This document shows positions 59,993 through 64,000 of a stretch of 64,000 nucleotides of DNA, in pieces. This stretch comes from Streptomyces sp. NBC_00285 (GTDB lineage Bacteria; Actinomycetota; Actinomycetes; Streptomycetales; Streptomycetaceae), in NCBI RefSeq assembly GCF_036174265.1, contig NZ_CP108055.1:2852001-2916000 (forward strand), written 5' to 3'. The notes under the pieces were generated by a model. The model saw only the letters and a list, made by a program, of their open reading frames with translations, was not told where the DNA came from and did not search any database. The position numbers and the translations under genes are program-made. Position 1 is the stretch's first letter. Every line of letters starts with the position of its first letter.

Positions 59993-60817
59993 TCACCGGA
60001 CGGCTGCCCGGCGGTAGGCCCAGGTGGCGACGGCCAGCGAGGCCACGCCGACGCATGCACACACGGCGAGGTCACCGAGTACGAAGGCCCAGTCGGGATG
60101 CGGCCCGAAGGTCCGTGCGAAGGCCTCGACGCCGTAGGTCGAGGGCAGCAGGTCCCGCGCGAACCGCACCGCCTCGGGCATCCGGTCGGCGGGCAGCACT
60201 CCGAGCAGCAGCGCGGCGGACATCCCGAGCTGCCCGAGCAGCGTGGCGAGTTCCGGCCGCGGTGCCAGCAGTCCGAGCGCCGCGCCGAGTCCCGCCAGGG
60301 CGGCACCCGCGAGCGGGATCACTGCCACCAGCACCCACAGATGGGCCAGCGGCAGCCCGAACAGCACGCATCCGAAGACGGCGGTGACCAGGGTCCCGGG
60401 CACGGTGAAGGAGGCGTACGCCCCCGCGGCGCCCAGCACCACGGCGGCCGGCGGCACCGGCAGCGTGGCGTAGTGGTCGAGCCCGCCGCTCGCCCGCAGC
60501 TGCCCGAAGTACTGCGCGAGCAGGTTGAGCGCGACGAACGCGACGACGAGCACGGACGCCCCGGCGACCACGGACTGCGCCTCGCCCCCGCCGTCCACGA
60601 CTCCCCGCATCAGGATCATGATCCCGATCGACTGGAAGGTCGCCACGAACAGCAGCGGGATGCGCGCGACCCGCGCGCGGGACAGCTGCGCCCGGTACAC
60701 GGCCGCCAGCGACGGCCACAGCCGCGCGCGCGGACCGAGTTCGGCGGCCACGGCCCGGCCCGTCTCCTCGACGGCCAGGGCGCCGCCCGGCAGAGCCTCG
60801 GCGGGTACGACACTCAC
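59993..60817 (-). CDS. ABC-2 type transporter permease
   Basis: 274 residues with six hydrophobic segments, typical of ABC-2 exporters; the conserved region LLPSTYGVEAF precedes the last helix. It starts with GTG at 60817, 73 bp after the ATP-binding protein gene. Together they should form an exporter for a drug, lipid or polymer; the cargo cannot be told. Confidence 0.9.
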   Translation of the reverse strand: MSVVPAEALPGGALAVEETGRAVAAELGPRARLWPSLAAVYRAQLSRARVARIPLLFVATFQSIGIMILMRGVVDGGGEAQSVVAGASVLVVAFVALNLLAQYFGQLRASGGLDHYATLPVPPAAVVLGAAGAYASFTVPGTLVTAVFGCVLFGLPLAHLWVLVAVIPLAGAALAGLGAALGLLAPRPELATLLGQLGMSAALLLGVLPADRMPEAVRFARDLLPSTYGVEAFARTFGPHPDWAFVLGDLAVCACVGVASLAVATWAYRRAAVR

Positions 60818-60890
60818 GTGGCTCTGCTCCTCTTCGCTCCGGCACTCGCCCTGTGACGTACGGACGCGACGGTCCGCGTACTCAACGTGC

Positions 60891-61910
60891 TCAAGCCCTC
60901 ACCAGCCCCTGCCGCGCGGCCCCGCCCAGCGCCAGGTAGACGTCCTCCAGGCTGGGCGTGGTGAGCGTGAAGTCGTCCAGCGCGGCGAAGGCGGCACCGC
61001 CGGTGACGGTGGCGACGACCGCGCGGGCCTCCTCGGGGACGAGCCGCAGCGTCCAGCGGCGCCCTGAGGCCACGGCCCGGTCCTGGAGTGCGGCGACCTC
61101 GGGGACGTGCAGCGGGGCCGCCTCGCGCCACACCAGGTCGACGCGGACCTCTCCTGCGACCTGTTCCTTCAGGCCGGAAGGTGTGTCGCAGGCAATGACC
61201 CGCCCCTGGTCGAGGACGGCGACCCGGTCCAGGACCGTCTCCGCCTCGATGACGTTGTGGGTGACGAGCAGCACGGTCGTACCGTGCTCGGCCCGGCGCC
61301 GGTCCACGGCGGACCACACCGCGCGCCGCGCCACGGGGTCCATCGCGGTGGTCGGCTCGTCGAGCACGAGCAGCGGCCGTGCCCCCACGAGGGCCGCCGC
61401 GAGACACGCGAGCCGCCGCTGGCCGCCGGACAGTTTGTTCAGGGGCCGTCCGGCGAGGGGCGTGAGCCCCAGCTCGTCGAGTACGGCGTCCCGCTCGGCC
61501 CGTGCCTGCCGGGCCTCCAGGCCGCGCAGGCGTCCGGTGGTCTCGGCGGCCAGCGAGACGGTCAGTTCGTCGAGGGCGGTGGAGTCCTGGCCGAGGTAGG
61601 CGAGGATCCGCGAGGCCCGGTCCGGGTGGCGCACGATGTCGTGCCCGAGGATCTCGACGCTGCCGCGGTCGGGACGCATCAGCCCGGTGAGCTGCCGTAC
61701 GAGTGTGGTCTTGCCGGCCCCGTTGGGTCCGAGCAGCCCGAAGATCTCACCGCGCCGGATGTCGAGCCGTACGTCGTCGGTGGCTCGCACCTCGGGTGTC
61801 CCCGGCGCCCCGCGCCGCCCGCGCACCGCCGGATAGGTCTTGGTCAGCCCGCGCACCGCACACACGACATCACCACCATGCCGAAGTGCCTGTGTCGCGC
61901 GCGTACTCAC
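60891..61910 (-). CDS. ABC transporter ATP-binding protein
   Basis: 339 residues. Walker A GPNGAGKTT near residue 61, Q-loop YLGQDS, signature LSGGQRRLA, Walker B LLVLDEPTT and the switch histidine in VTHNV. A C-terminal domain of about 80 residues is typical of the DrrA-like exporter subfamily. GTG start at 61910; the ribosome site is weak. It pairs with the permease downstream. Confidence 0.93.
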   Translation of the reverse strand: MSTRATQALRHGGDVVCAVRGLTKTYPAVRGRRGAPGTPEVRATDDVRLDIRRGEIFGLLGPNGAGKTTLVRQLTGLMRPDRGSVEILGHDIVRHPDRASRILAYLGQDSTALDELTVSLAAETTGRLRGLEARQARAERDAVLDELGLTPLAGRPLNKLSGGQRRLACLAAALVGARPLLVLDEPTTAMDPVARRAVWSAVDRRRAEHGTTVLLVTHNVIEAETVLDRVAVLDQGRVIACDTPSGLKEQVAGEVRVDLVWREAAPLHVPEVAALQDRAVASGRRWTLRLVPEEARAVVATVTGGAAFAALDDFTLTTPSLEDVYLALGGAARQGLVRA

Positions 61911-61985
61911 AAGGAACGAGACTACGGGGTCGGGAGCGCTCCGCCGTTCCCGGGGCGACTCTCCTACCGAATTACGCCGCGGAGC

Positions 61986-63197
61986 TCACTCACCGGCAGG
62001 CGCGTGCTCCGCGGTCGTCCGCACATCGATCTCCCGCCAGAACCCGGCCCGGATCGCGTAACGGTCGTGCTCGTCGATCTGGTCGTCCTTGTGCGCGAGC
62101 AGCCCGAACCGCGCCGCGTACCTGAGGAGCTCTCCGTCGATCCGGTGCGGAACGCGCGGGTACATCCCGGACAGATGCTGCAGCTTTCCCTGGTCCCCCA
62201 ACCGCTCCATCCACCGCCGCGCGAAGACCTGCCCCACCTCGAACGGGTCCCCACCGACCGTGGTGATGTCCTCCTCACGATCGGCCCAGCGCTGCTCGGC
62301 GGTGGTCAGCTGTGCGAGCGTCGGCATGGCGGCGACCTCGGGCGGCTCGGCGGCGCCTCCGGGCCGGTCAACCCAACCCTTGTCGGAGGACCACCGCAGG
62401 GTCGCGCTGGCGGGATGCTGCGCGACCTGGGCGCCGGGTGCCCGCAGCGCGGCGAGGTCCTTGGGCGTCGGCACGCCCTTCGGCGCCGGGACCCGCTCCT
62501 GTGTGCCGTTCTCCGAGGGGGCCGCCGAGGCGTGCTCGCTCTCCTGCGCGGTCCGCTCGGACGCGGGCACGGATTCGGGCAGCGGCGCCGAGAGGATCGC
62601 GGCGATCTCGGGCCGCGGCACCGGCGACGGCGCGCAGACCCCGCCGAGTTCCTTCGCGCGGACGGCCTTGGTGATCCACGTGCGGTCCAGCACCCGCCGC
62701 TCGTCCGCCTCGGCGACCAGGTCCTCGGACTGGTTGTAGTCCCCGTCGGCGGCCTGCACGGCCCACAGGTGTACGGCGACCCCGTGCTCCTTGGCGGCCA
62801 TCATGCCCGGCAACAGGTCCCCGTCGCCGGTCACGAGGACGACGTCGGAGCAGGCACGGTTGCGGGCCAGCTCGGTGAGCTCGGCGTGCATGGCGGCGTC
62901 CACGCCCTTCTGGGCCCAGCGTCCGTCGCTGCGGGTCAGGGCGCCGAGCCGGACGGTGACCCGGGGCATCACGCGCAGCCTGCGGTGCTCGGGCTGCGGG
63001 ACGCGGTCGGGGGCGCCGTCGAACCAGTAGATGCGCAGCAGGGGTCGTTCGGTGTCGGACTCGGCCCGGTCACGCAGTCCCTGGACCAGGGCGGCGTGAT
63101 CGACGGTGATGCGGGAACGGGAGGGCTCCCCGGCAAGGAGACTGGCGGCGGCCCCCAGCAGATACCCGGCGTCCACCAGGACGATGCAGCGGTCCAC
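61986..63197 (-). CDS. NYN (PIN-like) domain protein with C-terminal LOTUS-like domain
   Basis: 403 residues from GTG 63197 (AGAGGG 8 nt upstream; GTG 63206 is too close to it). The N-terminal NYN domain has the acidic metal residues in CIVLVDAGYLLG, QKGVDAAMHAELTEL and LVTGDGDLLPGM. Residues about 190-280 are Pro/Ala/Glu-rich and look disordered. The C-terminal 100 residues are helical (FEVGQVFARRWMERLG), resembling an OST-HTH/LOTUS RNA-binding domain. It is likely an RNA-processing nuclease. Confidence 0.85.
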   Translation of the reverse strand: MDRCIVLVDAGYLLGAAASLLAGEPSRSRITVDHAALVQGLRDRAESDTERPLLRIYWFDGAPDRVPQPEHRRLRVMPRVTVRLGALTRSDGRWAQKGVDAAMHAELTELARNRACSDVVLVTGDGDLLPGMMAAKEHGVAVHLWAVQAADGDYNQSEDLVAEADERRVLDRTWITKAVRAKELGGVCAPSPVPRPEIAAILSAPLPESVPASERTAQESEHASAAPSENGTQERVPAPKGVPTPKDLAALRAPGAQVAQHPASATLRWSSDKGWVDRPGGAAEPPEVAAMPTLAQLTTAEQRWADREEDITTVGGDPFEVGQVFARRWMERLGDQGKLQHLSGMYPRVPHRIDGELLRYAARFGLLAHKDDQIDEHDRYAIRAGFWREIDVRTTAEHAPAGE

Positions 63198-63421
63198 GCG
63201 ATCCACCCTCTTTCCGGGAGGTTTGCTTCGGGCTTGCTTCGAGTCTGCCCGACCACGCAAGGGTTAACGGCCCGAACTCGATCTTCGGCGTGGCGTTTCA
63301 GGGCATCGCGTGGCGACATTCCCTGTCACACACGGTAATTATCCGAAATGCGCCCACTGTCAGCCTATGTGAATCTGGTCCCGGCCCTGGCCCCTAGATC
63401 CCCCTCAGGAGGCAGACCGTC

Positions 63422-63586
63422 ATGGCCAAGAACAAGAAGCAGAACCGTAAGCAGCCGCAGTCCGAGCGTGGCCGCGAGGAGGCCCAGCAGTCCTCGATGG
63501 AGGCGCAGACCGAGCAGCGCGCCACCCAGGTGACCCCCGGCGATGTCGCCCGCAAAGGACGGCAGAAGAGCTTCGGGCACAACTGA
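63422..63586 (+). CDS. 54-residue charged small protein, unknown function
   Basis: 54 residues: begins MAKNKKQNRKQPQSERGREE and ends RKGRQKSFGHN; rich in Gln, Lys, Arg and Glu with no hydrophobic core, so probably disordered. AGGAGG lies 9 nt before the ATG, an unusually good ribosome site. A strong hairpin 35 bp after the stop closes the unit. Its 224-bp upstream gap to the NYN gene presumably carries its promoter. Function not recognised. Confidence 0.85.
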   Translation: MAKNKKQNRKQPQSERGREEAQQSSMEAQTEQRATQVTPGDVARKGRQKSFGHN

Positions 63587-63620
63587 CATCTGCATAAAGG
63601 GTTGTTGAGACCCAGGCACA

Positions 63621-63656
63621 CAGAGGGGCGCACCCCGTGCGGGGTGCGCCCCTCTG
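63621..63656. terminator. Bidirectional terminator between the 54-aa gene and dnaE
   Basis: Perfect 16-bp arms (CAGAGGGGCGCACCCC and its complement) around the loop GTGC, between convergent stops at 63586 and 63693. Confidence 0.9.
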
Positions 63657-63692
63657 CATGACCTTGACCTGTGCCGGTGCCATCCCGGTCCC

Positions 63693-64000
63693 TCAGCCGG
63701 CCAGGCAGGACGGTCCGAGCAGCACCTTCAGGTCGCCGAAGAGCGCCGGGTCCGCCTTCACCCGGTGCCGGTCCAGCCGTAGGACCGTGGTCTTGCTGGG
63801 GCCCTGGAGCTTGATGCGGACCTCGCTCTCGCCCTTGTGGTGGCTGAGGATCTCCCCGAGCCTGCTGACCATCGGCGGGGTGACCTTCAGCGCCGGGATG
63901 GTGACGATGACGGGCGCGTTGGTGCCCGCGTTGGACAGGTCCGGGACCTGGAGCTCCATGGCGACCAGGCGGGGCACGTCCTCGCGCTTGTCGAGGCGGC
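63693..64000 (-). CDS. dnaE: DNA polymerase III subunit alpha, C-terminal end (continues beyond window)
   Basis: The last 102 codons are visible. The end (SEVRIKLQGPSKTTVLRL and then DRHRVKADPALFGDLKVLLG) is the typical C-terminus of actinobacterial DnaE1, after the OB-fold domain. The open frame continues past base 64000, so the ATG at 63977 is internal. DnaE1 is the replicative polymerase subunit. The neighbourhood (his cluster to the left) fits the Streptomyces chromosome. Confidence 0.88.
   Translation of the reverse strand, partial: RLDKREDVPRLVAMELQVPDLSNAGTNAPVIVTIPALKVTPPMVSRLGEILSHHKGESEVRIKLQGPSKTTVLRLDRHRVKADPALFGDLKVLLGPSCLAG

Overview
The window is high-GC, densely coded chromosomal DNA of a Streptomyces-type actinomycete. 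The evidence is very high G+C at codon position 3, frequent GTG starts, and a run of core genes in a familiar order: gltBD, lgt, a trp cluster, a his cluster and, at the right edge, dnaE. Other pointers are actinobacteria-only features: a PriA-type HisA, mycothiol-type DinB proteins, and several intergenic repeats that I know from Streptomyces. No rRNA, tRNA, CRISPR array, transposase or prophage gene was recognised.

Layout. 1-11.7 kb: the end of a secreted 5'-nucleotidase, a two-gene decarboxylase/N-monooxygenase pair of siderophore type without the usual partner genes, aminopeptidase N, a response regulator, chorismate mutase, a divergent AraC regulator/GH35 beta-galactosidase pair with a tandem repeat array at the regulator's 3' end, and an HExxH protein containing a rare TTA codon. 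11.75-21.6 kb: an apparently accessory block with the gene order of the mycobacterial KstR2 regulon (two SDRs, EchA20, IpdA, IpdB, IpdC, FadA6, KstR2, IpdF and two acyl-CoA dehydrogenases). It degrades the last two steroid rings (HIP) and has one KstR2-like palindrome in each of its two divergent promoter regions. 21.8-30.1 kb: a GH46 chitosanase, glutamate synthase gltB-gltD with GlnR-like sites upstream, and a VIT/CCC1 family transporter.

30.4-37.3 kb: six genes, mostly overlapping start to stop: four different ADP-ribosylglycohydrolase-fold proteins, a CaiB/BaiF CoA-transferase and a CitE-like lyase. I know of no described function for this set, and it is the best candidate for an uncharacterised system. 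37.4-46.2 kb: lgt, a membrane-anchored DsbA-like protein, and trpA, trpB, a small trpM-like gene, trpC, three small membrane proteins, trpE and hisI, all on the minus strand.

46.3-54.9 kb: a DinB-like protein, an ArsR-type regulator with an MFS exporter and a large palindrome, then the tightly overlapping operon hisD-hisC-hisB-(54-aa membrane protein)-hisH-priA-ridA-hisF. PriA serves both histidine and tryptophan synthesis, which links the two clusters. 55-64 kb: a beta-helix-like membrane protein, a repeat-rich helical protein, a Lon N-domain protein, a YbaK-type deacylase, a 24-residue gene resembling ribosomal protein bL37, a membrane protein, an ABC-2 exporter, a NYN-domain protein, a 54-residue basic protein, and the 3' end of dnaE. 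Several small genes (trpM, the his-operon membrane protein, bL37, the 54-aa protein) were found by reading the sequence directly.
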